Notes: generated from the sequence alone by a model not told the origin. 64,000 nt of DNA from Thermophilibacter gallinarum (GCF_014982725.1 NZ_JADCJZ010000002.1:434001-498000); one strand, 5' to 3'; counted from the stretch's first letter, positions 1 to 8,332 are shown. Program-made: numbers and translations.

Positions 1-1
1 C

Positions 2-532
2 CTCGGCGACACCCACTGGGGCTACGCGCGCGTGCTCGACCCGCGCGAGCGCTCTTCCTGGCGCAACCTCGCCCTCAACTCGCACGACCTCGAGGGCGCC
101 GACGGCATCTACCCTCACGCCTCCACCAACTCGGGCGCCACAAATCCGCGCTTCATCGCGCGCAACGCGATCGACGGCACCTGGCAGAGCATTCACCACG
201 GCCGTTGGCCCTATGAGTCCTGGGGCATCAACGGCCGTGACGACGCCTGGCTCCAGGTGGACTTTGGCCGGCCGGTCCATGCGGAGGAGGCAGTGCTCGT
301 GCTCCGGGCGGACTTCCCGCACGACACCTGGTGGGAGCAGGCGACGCTCACCTGCTCGGACGGCTTCGAGACCACGGTGCACCTCAAGAAGACCGGCGTG
401 CCCCAGCGCTTCTCGCTCGGTGAGGTCGGGCGTGACATCGAGTGGATTCGTCTCTCCGACATGGTGAGGGCGGACGATCCCGCGGAGTTTCCCGCACTCA
501 CTCAGCTCATCGTCATGGGCACGCTGGGATAG
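2..532 (+). CDS. C-terminal fragment of a carbohydrate-binding (discoidin-like) protein, cut by window edge
   Basis: The reading frame is open from the first bases of the window, so the true start lies upstream; a GTG at 32 is internal. The visible ~177 residues look like an F5/8-type-C or galactose-binding-like beta-sandwich: a NAIDG segment near the middle, then WLQVDFGRPV and a run of alternating hydrophobic strands. Such domains usually bind glycans or accompany polysaccharide-degrading enzymes. It lies beside a leftward heparinase-like gene, which supports a role in the same glycan locus. No catalytic motif is visible in the part present. The domain call is a fold-level impression, and the function of the whole protein cannot be stated. 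Confidence 0.6.
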   Translation, partial: LGDTHWGYARVLDPRERSSWRNLALNSHDLEGADGIYPHASTNSGATNPRFIARNAIDGTWQSIHHGRWPYESWGINGRDDAWLQVDFGRPVHAEEAVLVLRADFPHDTWWEQATLTCSDGFETTVHLKKTGVPQRFSLGEVGRDIEWIRLSDMVRADDPAEFPALTQLIVMGTLG

Positions 533-576
533 CCCCGGAGACGATCTCAGCCGGGAAGCGATTTCAAAGGAGCTGC

Positions 577-604
577 GGGCCGCCGAGAACAACCTCGGCG
601 GCCC
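577..604. terminator. Bidirectional terminator hairpin between convergent genes
   Basis: A perfect 11-bp stem (GGGCCGCCGAG with CTCGGCGGCCC) closes a 6-nt loop (AACAAC). It lies between the rightward carbohydrate-binding fragment and the leftward heparinase-like gene. No clear T-tract follows, so it may work as a stem-only or bidirectional terminator. Confidence 0.6.
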
Positions 605-645
605 GTCCGCACGCGAAGAGAAGCCCCCGCGCGACGCGACAGCGC

Positions 646-2625
646 CTACGCGCGAAGTACAGTGAGCTCGCGCCTCTCGCCCATACCGTGAACCACCACG
701 GCCTTGGCATGGAAGCTCACACCCTCGCAGGCAAACGCCTTCACGCCCGTGTAGGCCTCACCGTGGAAGAACGCCACCGTGTAGAACTCGTCCGCGCCCA
801 CCTCAAAGCGCACCGCCTCGGCGAGCGCGGTGTCAACGGGCTCGGAGCCGCCGCGCAGCACAGGCACCGGGCTCACGCGCACGCGCCCAGATGCCATCCA
901 CCAGAGCTGGGAGCCCCGCTCGGCAAACCCGGAGCGCACCTCGACGAGAGCAGCATCGCTGAGCACGTTGTAGTCGAGCGAGATCTGCTCGGAGCCCATC
1001 GAAATCGACCCGGTCGAGCCAAGCACGAGCTCGCCGGCGGCACAGCTCACACGGCACGCCTCGCCGCCCGGCGCCACCCTGACCCCCGGATCAAAGTGAA
1101 AGCGCGAGACCAGCTCGTGCTCGCCCTCGGCCAAGGCCTCGTCCGCGCAGATCCAGACGCCGCAGTCCAGCGCCACGAGCTTGCGAACCAGCACGTGCAG
1201 AGGATCGTGCCCCACGAGCGCGCCCTCGAAGTAATGCGCGCCGCCCGCGTGGCGAGCGTAGGTCTTGAGCGGGTAGCCAAAGTCGCTGTATCCCCAGCTG
1301 CCCTTGGGCACGCAGCTCGATCGACCGTCCAGAAGCGCAACGTTGTGTGCGCGCGGCCCCTTGAGATAGGGGCGTACCGGAGAGTCCTCGCGATAGGTGA
1401 ATCGGCCGGCGTCCACGAGCACGGGCGCACCCTGGTAGACGACCGTCACGTGCAGGTTGTCGGAGTGCCCGTGGCCCGAGCCCAGCGGGCCGGACGAGAA
1501 GACCGTCATATTGGCGTCTGCCCCCCAGGACGAGCGCGCCACAAAGAGCCCGGAGTCGACGCCGTCGAAGACGAGCGGCAGCTCGGCGCCCGCCTTGCCG
1601 GCGCATGCCGCGAGAGCGTCCTCCACGTCGCAGCCGAAGGCGAAGAGGTCGCCGGCGTCGAGCTGGGTGCGACCGGAGGCCCGGGCGAGTGCCGCATCGC
1701 CGAGCACGCCCGCGCACAAGGCGAGAAGCCCGCGCACGTCCGTGCGGTCGGAGTCGCCCTGCGCGTCGATGCAGCCATCGGGCATCATCTGCGCCGCGAG
1801 GCCGTGCGCCAGGCGATCGGTGGCACCGCGCAGCCCGAGCGGGGCCTCGATGCCCCGCGCCTCCAGCACGTGCAGGGCGCGCAGCGCGTAGAGCAGCACC
1901 TCGACGTGATACATCGTGGACTGCTCCCAGTCTATTCCGTCGGGATAGACCTGGGCCGCCATCTGGGACTCGGCGCGCCCCTTCGCCCAGGCCCAGTCCG
2001 GGTCGGACTCCGGGTCGTCCCCGATCGTAGCCAGCACGGTGAGGATGCCAAGGGTCTGGATACTGCCCCAGTTGCTTGTCTCGTACTTGGGCAGGTAGCG
2101 CTCGCGCAGCGACGCGATCTGGGTGCGAATGCTCCCGAGCGTCCTCTCCAGAAGCTCGTCCGAGAGCGCACCCGCCGCATCCAGGGTGGGCAGCACCGTG
2201 GCCCACGTGCGGATGCGGATGCCGGTGTCGAGCGTGCGCGTGGAGAGTTCGGGCACGATCGCGGGATGCGCCTCGACCCAGGACCCGATGAGTGCCGCCG
2301 CCTTCTCCGCGTAGGACGCCTCTCCGGTGACCAGCGAAGCAAGCGCAAGGTCCTCGAGGAAGTCCATGCGGTTGAGCATGAAGCACCACTCCTCGTCGTC
2401 GTTGTTGACGACGTTCCAGTCATAGGCGCCCTTCGGCAGTGCAAACGGCACGCGACAGCGCTCCATGTCCCACGTCTTTGAGAACGTGTAGGTGTCCGCC
2501 ATGACCTCCTGAGCGCGGGCGAGAAGAGTGCTGGGGTCGCGGTCGGCGAGCCGCTCCCCCATCTCACCCACCCGCATCAGCGCGGCTGCCTCCCTGAGCT
2601 TCGCGCGAGCGGAAACGATGTCCAT
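646..2625 (-). CDS. Heparinase II/III family polysaccharide lyase
   Basis: The product is 659 aa. Its first ~330 residues are a helix-rich region of the alpha/alpha-toroid kind (NWGSIQTLG, DWEQSTMYHVEVLLYALRAL). The second half has the heparinase II/III beta-sandwich signature GHGHSDNLH followed by DAGRFTY. Members cleave uronate-containing polysaccharides by beta-elimination and leave an unsaturated uronic acid at the new end. No signal peptide is visible, so it may act on imported oligosaccharides in the cytoplasm. The start is the ATG preceded by a GGAAGGGGCAGG-type ribosome site. It is the last gene of a leftward run with the PTS and GH88 genes, separated from the PTS genes by a strong hairpin. 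Substrate (heparan, chondroitin, hyaluronan or other) cannot be fixed from sequence. Confidence 0.85.
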   Translation of the reverse strand: MDIVSARAKLREAAALMRVGEMGERLADRDPSTLLARAQEVMADTYTFSKTWDMERCRVPFALPKGAYDWNVVNNDDEEWCFMLNRMDFLEDLALASLVTGEASYAEKAAALIGSWVEAHPAIVPELSTRTLDTGIRIRTWATVLPTLDAAGALSDELLERTLGSIRTQIASLRERYLPKYETSNWGSIQTLGILTVLATIGDDPESDPDWAWAKGRAESQMAAQVYPDGIDWEQSTMYHVEVLLYALRALHVLEARGIEAPLGLRGATDRLAHGLAAQMMPDGCIDAQGDSDRTDVRGLLALCAGVLGDAALARASGRTQLDAGDLFAFGCDVEDALAACAGKAGAELPLVFDGVDSGLFVARSSWGADANMTVFSSGPLGSGHGHSDNLHVTVVYQGAPVLVDAGRFTYREDSPVRPYLKGPRAHNVALLDGRSSCVPKGSWGYSDFGYPLKTYARHAGGAHYFEGALVGHDPLHVLVRKLVALDCGVWICADEALAEGEHELVSRFHFDPGVRVAPGGEACRVSCAAGELVLGSTGSISMGSEQISLDYNVLSDAALVEVRSGFAERGSQLWWMASGRVRVSPVPVLRGGSEPVDTALAEAVRFEVGADEFYTVAFFHGEAYTGVKAFACEGVSFHAKAVVVHGMGERRELTVLRA

Positions 2626-2650
2626 GTCCTGCCCCTTCCCGTGAAACCAA

Positions 2651-2690
2651 GCGGGCGGCGCCGTCCCGCACCTGGGACCGCGCCGCCCGC
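2651..2690 (-). terminator. GC-rich hairpin between PTS genes and lyase gene
   Basis: GCGGGCGGCGC pairs with GCGCCGCCCGC, and an inner CGTCCC/GGGAC extends the stem. It lies in the 106-bp gap between the IID stop and the lyase start, so it is probably an intra-operon attenuator or mRNA-stabilising stem that separates PTS from lyase expression. Confidence 0.6.
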
Positions 2691-2731
2691 ATCCGAACGA
2701 ACAGTCAGCTATGCTCCGAGCAGCCGCCCAA

Positions 2732-3556
2732 CTAGACGAGGATGCCGCACGCGGAGAGGGCGACGCCCACGACGACCGTCAGAATGACGAGCTGGTAGGT
2801 GTTCCAGTTGCGCTTCTTGATGAGATAGAACATCAGGAGCATGTAGAGCACCGGCAGAAGCGACGGGGCGATGTTGTCGAGCATGCCCTGGATGCTCACC
2901 GTGGACTGCTTGACGCCCTCCTCGGCGGCACCGGCGGCGAACTCGATGTTGACGTTCATCTTGACGAACGAGACGGCGAGGCCGGTGATGACCGTGACGC
3001 CGACCATGCTCGCGCACTCGGAGATGAGCGCCATGGACTTGCTCAGCTTGTCGATAACCGAGGTGCCGAGCTTGTAACCAAGGTTGCACATCGCGAACTT
3101 GATCGCGAGCAGGGTGCCGTTGATGGCCAGCCAGAAGCCCACCGGGGCAAAGGCAAGGCCCTGCTGCGCCAGCGACGAGAAAATCGTCGAGTAGAGCGGC
3201 GCGAGGCAGAACTGCGACAGCGAGTCGCCGATGCCAGCGAGCGGGCCCATGAGGGCCATCTTGAGACCACGGATCTCGCTGTAGGGGATGCCCTCGTCGG
3301 CCATGGCAAGGTGCAGAGAGGTCACGAACGGCAGCAGGTTGGGGTTGGTGTTGTAGAACTCGCAGTTATCGGCGAGGTCCTTGCACAGCCCCTCCTTGTC
3401 GCCCCCGTGAATCTTCTTGAGGGCGGGGTAGACCACGTAGGAGTAGCCGTTGCCCTGGTAGTTGCTGTAGTTGAAACCGTTCTGAAGCAGCCAAGCGCGA
3501 ATCATCGTCTTGGTGTAGTCGCTCTTGACGAGCTTCTTCTCGTTAGATCCAGTCAT
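2732..3556 (-). CDS. PTS mannose/fructose/sorbose-family subunit IID
   Basis: The protein is 274 aa, the usual IID length. It carries the N-terminal family signature (KLVKSDYTKTMIRAWLLQNG), the conserved GPLAGIGDSLSQ stretch near residue 110, and hydrophobic segments toward the C-terminus ending in a membrane anchor. IID pairs with IIC in the membrane to import a sugar while it is phosphorylated via IIB. Its start overlaps the IIC stop by 14 bases, so the two are translationally coupled. Proximity to a GH88 hydrolase and a lyase suggests that the imported sugar is an unsaturated uronic-acid disaccharide rather than mannose. This is inference from context. Confidence 0.93.
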   Translation of the reverse strand: MTGSNEKKLVKSDYTKTMIRAWLLQNGFNYSNYQGNGYSYVVYPALKKIHGGDKEGLCKDLADNCEFYNTNPNLLPFVTSLHLAMADEGIPYSEIRGLKMALMGPLAGIGDSLSQFCLAPLYSTIFSSLAQQGLAFAPVGFWLAINGTLLAIKFAMCNLGYKLGTSVIDKLSKSMALISECASMVGVTVITGLAVSFVKMNVNIEFAAGAAEEGVKQSTVSIQGMLDNIAPSLLPVLYMLLMFYLIKKRNWNTYQLVILTVVVGVALSACGILV

Positions 3557-4331
3557 CGTGGCTGACCTCCTCAGCAGCGGCAGCGGGCTGAAGCTCCTCC
3601 TGCTTCTTCACGTCAAAGTAGCGCTTGAGCGCGAACACCAGGCCGACCATGGCGATACCGACCGTCGGGATGCCGAGGTAGGCGGCGCAGATGTAGCCGA
3701 GCAGCGCAAAGGGGATGAACTCCTTGGTGAGCATGACGCTCAGAATCATCGCGAAGCCGATGGCGGGCAGCATGCCGCCGGCGACGGAGAGGCCGGTCGT
3801 GAGCCACGCGGGAATGGCCTCGATGAGGGCCTGCAGCGGGCCCATGGCGACGCAGGCAAAGAAGCCCAGCAGGAAGCCGCAGCTGGCGAACAGGATGACC
3901 GTGATGTTGCAGACGAAGCGATACTTGCCGAGCTTGCCGGCCTCGAGGGCGCGGGCAGCGGCCTCCTGGTTGCCGGAGCAGGCCGTGTAGATGGCGGTCT
4001 GCAGGAACTGGATGGCAACCGCGAACGGGATGGAGAGGGCAAGCGCGCTCTCCGGGGTGACGCCCTCGGTGGTGATGGCCATCAGGGTGCCCACGATGCC
4101 CGGGCCGATGGCGTTGGGCGGCACGGTGCCGCCGGCGCCGACGCCAAAGCCCATGAAGGCGAGCTCGGCCACCGCGCCGACGCCGAGCGCCGTCGGGATG
4201 TCACCGAGGATGACGCCCACGCCAAACGCCAGCACGAGGCTGCGGTTGGTGTAGATGCCGAACAGCATGCCGCTCCAGCAGACCGCTGTCCAGAGGCCGA
4301 TAAGAACGGCCTGGATGATCGAAATCTCCAC
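3543..4331 (-). CDS. PTS mannose/fructose/sorbose-family subunit IIC
   Basis: The 262-aa polytopic membrane protein begins MEISIIQAVLIGLW. It shows the IIC pattern of a leading hydrophobic helix, a glycine-rich segment (ALGVGAVAELAFMGFGVGAGG) and PNAIGPGIVGTLMA. The C-terminal tail (KKQEELQPAAAAEE) is charged and probably cytoplasmic. With IID it forms the sugar-conducting part of the permease. The gene follows the IIB gene with a ~60-bp gap and overlaps the IID gene. The sequence resembles the N-acetylgalactosamine (AgaW-like) branch of the family, which streptococcal glycosaminoglycan loci also use, but subfamily assignment by eye is tentative. Confidence 0.92.
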   Translation of the reverse strand: MEISIIQAVLIGLWTAVCWSGMLFGIYTNRSLVLAFGVGVILGDIPTALGVGAVAELAFMGFGVGAGGTVPPNAIGPGIVGTLMAITTEGVTPESALALSIPFAVAIQFLQTAIYTACSGNQEAAARALEAGKLGKYRFVCNITVILFASCGFLLGFFACVAMGPLQALIEAIPAWLTTGLSVAGGMLPAIGFAMILSVMLTKEFIPFALLGYICAAYLGIPTVGIAMVGLVFALKRYFDVKKQEELQPAAAAEEVSHDDWI

Positions 4332-4394
4332 GTTCCCTCCTTTTACAAGATCCTACTTCCGCCCGCCTGGCGACGGGCACAGGCCCAGCAGGAA

Positions 4395-4892
4395 CTACTT
4401 CCTGCAGAACTCCATGATGTCGACCTCGACCGAGCCGTCGGCGCCCGTGGGGGTCGTGCGGGTGTTGAACGTGATGCCGTACTTGTCGGCCATCTCGACG
4501 AAGGCCGCCTTGTCCTCGGGACCGAGGAAGATCGAGCGGGTGACCTTCTCCTTGCCCTCGGCGTTGTGGATGTTGCCCACGTTGATCTCGCCGGTGGGCA
4601 CGCCGCCGGCCACGAGCTTGAGCGCGTCCTCGGGCGTCTTGACGATCAGGAAGATCTTCTGGTCGGGCGCGGCCTTGTGGATGATGTCGATGGTCTTCTG
4701 CAGCGTGAAGAAGCGCATCGCGATGTTGCCCGGGATGACCGTCTTCATCAGGGTCTGCGCCATCTTGTCGGCGGCGGCGTCATCGTTGGCCACGATGACG
4801 GTGTTGACGCCCAGGGACTTGATCCAGAGCTGGCCCTGGCCATGGACCAGGCGCTCGTCAATGCGCGTCGCGACGATGTTCGGTGTTGCCAT
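4395..4892 (-). CDS. PTS mannose/fructose/sorbose-family subunit IIB
   Basis: The 165-aa cytoplasmic phosphocarrier carries the active-site motif RIDERLVHGQ, with His17 as the expected phosphorylated residue. It receives phosphate from a IIA protein and passes it to the incoming sugar at IIC/IID. A ribosome site (GGAGAAGG) lies just before the ATG. It follows the GH88 gene by 12 bases, so the two are cotranscribed. No IIA gene is present in this window, so the system must use a IIA encoded elsewhere or upstream. The closest family resemblance by eye is to AgaV-like IIB proteins. Confidence 0.94.
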   Translation of the reverse strand: MATPNIVATRIDERLVHGQGQLWIKSLGVNTVIVANDDAAADKMAQTLMKTVIPGNIAMRFFTLQKTIDIIHKAAPDQKIFLIVKTPEDALKLVAGGVPTGEINVGNIHNAEGKEKVTRSIFLGPEDKAAFVEMADKYGITFNTRTTPTGADGSVEVDIMEFCRK

Positions 4893-4904
4893 GTCCTTCT
4901 CCTC

Positions 4905-6092
4905 CTACCAATACGGGTTCCAGCTCTTGGCGCTGCGAACCAGTGCTTCCATGAAGTAGTAGTCGCCCCAGATGTTGCCCTCGTCCACGCCCTTGCCGGA
5001 GTGCCAGCTGTAGACGCCGTGGTAGATGATCGGGCGACCGGGCGTGTGGTCGTCTGAGGTGTACGCGTTGATGAGCGAGCGCATCATCTGGGCCGTGACG
5101 CCCGCGTAGACCGGAGCGTCGGGGTCGTCGACGGGCAGCATCGGCGCGACCTCCATGAAGCCGCAGGCGGCTGCCGCGGCGGCGCTAGAGTCGCGCGACT
5201 GCCCGGAACCGTCACCGAAGATGAGGTCCCAGTAGCAGATGGAGTCCTCGGGCAGGCGGTTGACGAAGTAGTTGGCCATCGCGCGCCAGGTCTCGAGGTA
5301 CTTGCGGTCGTTCAGGTGACGCATGTTGAGGGGGATGCCGTAGATGCCCCACGCCTGGCCGCGCGCCCATGCGGAGTCGTCGTTGTAGCCCTGGCGGGTG
5401 GCGCCGTGGTCGGGGCCGCCGGTCTCGGGGTTCATATAGAACGTGTGGAAGGCGCTGCCGTCCGGTCGGATGATGTTGTCCACGGTGGTGTCGAAGTGCA
5501 TGCGGCAGACGTCGCGGTAGCGCGTGTCGCCCGTCTCCTCCGAGGCAAAGTAGAGGATGGGGAGGTTGAGCATGCAGTCGATGATGAAGCGGTAGTGCTC
5601 CGGGCTGTCCATGGGACCCCACGCCTGCAGGAACTTGCCCTTGGGCTGCCAGCGCTCCATGAGCTTGTCCGCGGCCAGGAGCGCGGCGGCGCGGGCGTCC
5701 TCGCTGCCGGTGAGGCGATAGGCGGCCACGCACGAGGGCACGTAGAGGAAGCCGAGGTCGTGGTGGTCCAGCTCGATGCGGTTCTCCACGCGGTGCTTGA
5801 GGCTGGCAACGTTGTCCATGGCGCGCTGGCGGTACTTCTCGTCGCCCGTCATCTCATAGGCGAGCCAGAGGAGGCCGGTCCAGAAGCCGTCCGTCCACTC
5901 GATGTTCTCGATGATGGGATACTGGAGGCCCTTGGTGGCGGACCAGGGAAACTTGGTGCCGAAGTAGTCGAGGTTCGCGTCAATCTGTGCGAGGCAGCAT
6001 GCCAGGCCGCGCTCGACCTCCTCCTTGGTGAGGGGCTCGACGCCGAGCCATCGGTCGCAGTCGGCGATCTCCTCGGTGCTCACGTAACCCAT
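4905..6092 (-). CDS. Unsaturated glucuronyl hydrolase, glycoside hydrolase family 88
   Basis: The 395-aa cytoplasmic enzyme hydrolyses the unsaturated uronic acid from the non-reducing end of lyase-generated disaccharides. It has the alpha/alpha-barrel landmarks EWTDGFWTG, HHDLGFLYVPS and IIDCMLNLP. By alignment with characterised UGLs the two essential aspartates would be Asp112 and Asp172; their 60-residue spacing matches the family. The open frame runs to 6179, but the ATG at 6092 is preferred because GGAAGGGA lies just upstream and the extra N-terminal 29 residues look non-homologous. It is the first gene of the leftward UGL-IIB-IIC-IID operon. A promoter and an operator-like palindrome lie 75-125 bp upstream. 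Together with the divergent isomerase it defines the locus as a glycosaminoglycan-fragment pathway. Confidence 0.92.
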   Translation of the reverse strand: MGYVSTEEIADCDRWLGVEPLTKEEVERGLACCLAQIDANLDYFGTKFPWSATKGLQYPIIENIEWTDGFWTGLLWLAYEMTGDEKYRQRAMDNVASLKHRVENRIELDHHDLGFLYVPSCVAAYRLTGSEDARAAALLAADKLMERWQPKGKFLQAWGPMDSPEHYRFIIDCMLNLPILYFASEETGDTRYRDVCRMHFDTTVDNIIRPDGSAFHTFYMNPETGGPDHGATRQGYNDDSAWARGQAWGIYGIPLNMRHLNDRKYLETWRAMANYFVNRLPEDSICYWDLIFGDGSGQSRDSSAAAAAACGFMEVAPMLPVDDPDAPVYAGVTAQMMRSLINAYTSDDHTPGRPIIYHGVYSWHSGKGVDEGNIWGDYYFMEALVRSAKSWNPYW

Positions 6093-6166
6093 CCGTTCCG
6101 TCCCTTCCGCGCCCTCTTGCGCCGGTTCGGCCGCGCCTCCTACAGTTCGTGGTGAACAGCTTCTTA

Positions 6167-6217
6167 TAAACCGGTTCACTAGTCAAGACTTATAAGAATA
6201 TACAGTTAATTGCGCAA
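6167..6217 (-). promoter_or_regulatory. Promoter and operator of the UGL-PTS operon
   Basis: On the minus strand TTGCGC (6212-6217) and TATAAG (6189-6194) are separated by 17 bp, a good promoter match in an AT-rich gap. Just downstream, where transcription would start, lies the near-palindrome TAAACCGGTTCA (6167-6178). Similar sequences occur on the other side of the gap and before the LacI gene, so this is a likely repressor site. Confidence 0.6.
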
Positions 6218-6260
6218 GTTAATATCTCATTTTGGCTTCCGAACGGAGAGATTTCTTCCG

Positions 6261-6314
6261 TGAACGGGTTTACTAAGCTTAAATATTGACAAACTGGTTT
6301 ATTAGCACAATTCT
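6261..6314 (+). promoter_or_regulatory. Promoter region and two operator-like sites before the isomerase gene
   Basis: Two sites resemble the operator of the divergent operon: TGAACGGGTTTA (6261-6272) and CAAACTGGTTTA (6290-6301). The second overlaps a -35 hexamer TTGACA (6286-6291); a weak -10 (AATTCT at 6309-6314) sits 17 bp downstream. Binding there would block RNA polymerase. Confidence 0.5.
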
Positions 6315-6368
6315 AAGAGCACACGTCCCCGTTGGGACAAGCCGTCACCACCCAGGTAAGGAGCCCCC

Positions 6369-7010
6369 ATGAAGATTGCCCTCATCAATGAGAATAGCCA
6401 GAACGCCAAGAACCCCATGATCGAGGCCGCGCTGCGCAAGGTCGTCGAACCCATGGGCCACGCCGTCTTCAACTACGGCATGTACGCCGAGGAGGGCTCC
6501 AACCCCCTCACCTACGTTCAGAACGGCATTCTCTGCGCCGTGCTGATCAACTCCGGCGCCGCCGACTACGTGGTCACCGGCTGCGGCACCGGCGAGGGCG
6601 CCATGCTCGCCTGCAACAGCTTCCCGGGCGTGCTCTGCGGCCACGTCGCCGACCCGCTTGACGCCTACACCTTCGCTCAGGTCAATGATGGCAACGCCGT
6701 GTCCATGCCCTTCGCGCTCAAGAACGGGTGGGGCCAGGAGCTCAACCTCGAGTACACCTTCGAGAAGCTCTTCGGCTTTGGCTCCGGCAACGGCTACCCC
6801 GCCGACCGCGTGGTCCCCGAGCAGCGCAACAAGAAGATCCTCGACGGCGTGCGCGCCGCCGCCTTCAAGCCCCTCACCGAGATTCTTGACGCCCTCGACC
6901 CCGAGCTCGTGCGCGGCGCCCTCTCGGGAGAGCACTTCCAGGAGTACTTCTTCGCCAACGCAACCGACGAGGCCATCGTCGCCAAGGTGAAGGAGATCCT
7001 AGGGCTCTAG
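6369..7010 (+). CDS. dhuI: RpiB/LacA/LacB-family isomerase, DhuI-like
   Basis: The 213-aa protein has the RpiB fold signatures: an N-terminal MKIALINENSQ strand, the GCGTGEGAMLACN phosphate/substrate loop and the catalytic cysteine region (LCAVLINSG). It is longer than classical RpiB (~150 aa). Streptococcal DhuI, the ketol-isomerase that acts on the 4-deoxy-5-hexosulose-uronate released by UGL, has the same family and length class. The divergent placement against the UGL gene, shared operators and absence of pentose genes nearby support this role over ribose-5-phosphate isomerisation. The downstream reductase, kinase and aldolase of the pathway are not in this window. The start has GTAAGGAG just upstream. 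The DhuI call rests on context plus family. Confidence 0.75.
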   Translation: MKIALINENSQNAKNPMIEAALRKVVEPMGHAVFNYGMYAEEGSNPLTYVQNGILCAVLINSGAADYVVTGCGTGEGAMLACNSFPGVLCGHVADPLDAYTFAQVNDGNAVSMPFALKNGWGQELNLEYTFEKLFGFGSGNGYPADRVVPEQRNKKILDGVRAAAFKPLTEILDALDPELVRGALSGEHFQEYFFANATDEAIVAKVKEILGL

Positions 7011-7039
7011 TCGTACCGCCCATAGGAGCTCGACCCTCG

Positions 7040-7067
7040 CTGCCCCTCTTTCTGAGGGGCAGTTTTT
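7040..7067 (+). terminator. Rho-independent terminator after dhuI
   Basis: A 9-bp stem CTGCCCCTC/GAGGGGCAG is followed directly by TTTTT. It closes the dhuI transcript before the LacI-family gene. Confidence 0.85.
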
Positions 7068-7125
7068 ATGAACGCCATTCGGCAGCCGCACTCCCGTCGA
7101 CCATGTGGGGGAAGACGTGTATCTT

Positions 7126-7138
7126 GGTTTAGTAAACC
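7126..7138 (+). promoter_or_regulatory. Operator-like palindrome before the LacI-family gene
   Basis: GGTTTAGTAAACC is a perfect 13-bp palindrome 18 bases before the start codon. It shares the GGTTYANTA core with the three sites in the dhuI-UGL gap, suggesting that the regulator also controls its own gene. Confidence 0.55.
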
Positions 7139-7156
7139 TATCGAATCGAGGAGAAT

Positions 7157-8191
7157 ATGCCGCCCGCCCAAAAGAAGCGCATCACGATAACCGATATCGC
7201 CCAGATGGCCGGCACCTCAAAGACAACCGTCTCCTTCTATCTCAACGGGCACACTGACCGCATGTCCGAAGAGACGCGCCGGAGAATCGAGGGGGCGATT
7301 CGGAAGACCGACTACCAGCCCAACCCCCTCGCACGCGGCATGAACGCAAAGAGCACCAAGCTCATCGGAGTCATCATCGGCGACGTCACCAACGAGTTCT
7401 CCAACCGCTTCGTCAAGGGCGTCGGGTCTGTGGCGGACCACGAGGGGTACCGCCTGCTCATATGCTCCTCCAACTACGACAGCGAGGCGGAGCACTCCTA
7501 CATCGACCGCCTGATCGCACTGGGCGTCGATGGGTTCATCGTGCAGCCAACGGCCCAGTTCAAGGCAATCGCAGAGAGCATAGAGGCCGCCGGCAAGAAG
7601 CTCGTGTTCTTTGACTCCAAGCTGTACGACTTTGCCTCCAACTGGGTGAAGACGGACAACTATGAGGCTGCCTATCAGGCAATTGAGCACTGCGTCGCCT
7701 GCGGCTACCAGCGCTTTCTTCTTGTTGCCGCCGCCCCGCAACTGCTGAGCTCGCGCATCGAGCGCTTCTCGGGCTTCGTTGACGCGCTGCAGAAGGCAGA
7801 GTTGCCGTTCTCCGAGCTGGAGATCGGCCCCTCCTCCGTTGACATCGAAAGCGTGCGGGAGTTCCTTCGTGCCCACATCGACGGCGAGACCCCGACGCTC
7901 GTCTTTGCCCCGAACTGCTGGGCCCTGCCGGACATCTACGTTGCCATGCGTGAGTTCTACCCCCTCATGCCCGATAAGGTGGGGCTCGTGGGCTTTGACA
8001 ACTTCGACTGGGCGGGCGTCGCCTTCCCCAGCGTGAGCTCCATCGAACAGCCGGCCTTCGAGGAGGGGCGCGAAGCCTGCCGCATCCTGCTCGACCTCAT
8101 TGCGAACGACGACGACGAGAAGGTCCACCGGGTGCTCAGCTGCAAGACCAAGTGGCGCGGGACCATCATGTCGGCTCCCGAGGATGCCTAG
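7157..8191 (+). CDS. LacI-family transcriptional regulator of the glycan locus
   Basis: The 344-aa protein has an N-terminal LacI helix-turn-helix (TITDIAQMAGTSKTTVSFYLNG, residues ~9-30), the hinge NPLARGMNAKSTKLIGVI and a periplasmic-binding-like effector domain. The style (SKTTVSFYLNG, SNRFVKGVGSVADHEGY) resembles KdgR/RegR-type members, which in streptococci govern hyaluronan and other glycosaminoglycan loci. The start is an ATG after GAGGAG. It is transcribed in the same direction as dhuI after a terminator and has its own operator-like palindrome. Likely effector: a sugar acid intermediate of the pathway; this is inference. Confidence 0.88.
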   Translation: MPPAQKKRITITDIAQMAGTSKTTVSFYLNGHTDRMSEETRRRIEGAIRKTDYQPNPLARGMNAKSTKLIGVIIGDVTNEFSNRFVKGVGSVADHEGYRLLICSSNYDSEAEHSYIDRLIALGVDGFIVQPTAQFKAIAESIEAAGKKLVFFDSKLYDFASNWVKTDNYEAAYQAIEHCVACGYQRFLLVAAAPQLLSSRIERFSGFVDALQKAELPFSELEIGPSSVDIESVREFLRAHIDGETPTLVFAPNCWALPDIYVAMREFYPLMPDKVGLVGFDNFDWAGVAFPSVSSIEQPAFEEGREACRILLDLIANDDDEKVHRVLSCKTKWRGTIMSAPEDA

Positions 8192-8213
8192 CCGCAATCG
8201 CTCTCGCGGGCAT

Positions 8214-8332
8214 GCAGAATCGACAATTACCGGTTTTGCTCGATGCTGCGGGCTCCAAGCGCCCTCGGGCAATGCAGCATCGCAAATCATTGTCCAAATC
8301 GGCCCCGTCAGGACGATGATTGACGATTCTGC
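8214..8332. repeat. Intergenic element A, copy 1, with short terminal inverted repeats
   Basis: The ends GCAGAATCGACA and TGACGATTCTGC are inverted copies (11/12). The left end continues into ATTACCGG, and the inside contains a TGTCCAAATCGGCC block. A related element lies at 39653-39821. A further TTACCGG copy (8361-8367) follows just downstream. No protein is encoded. Confidence 0.5.

Noticed and set aside
442-2481. A 679-aa plus-strand open frame over the heparinase gene
   Set aside because: Same artefact; the minus-strand gene has clear family motifs and a good ribosome site.
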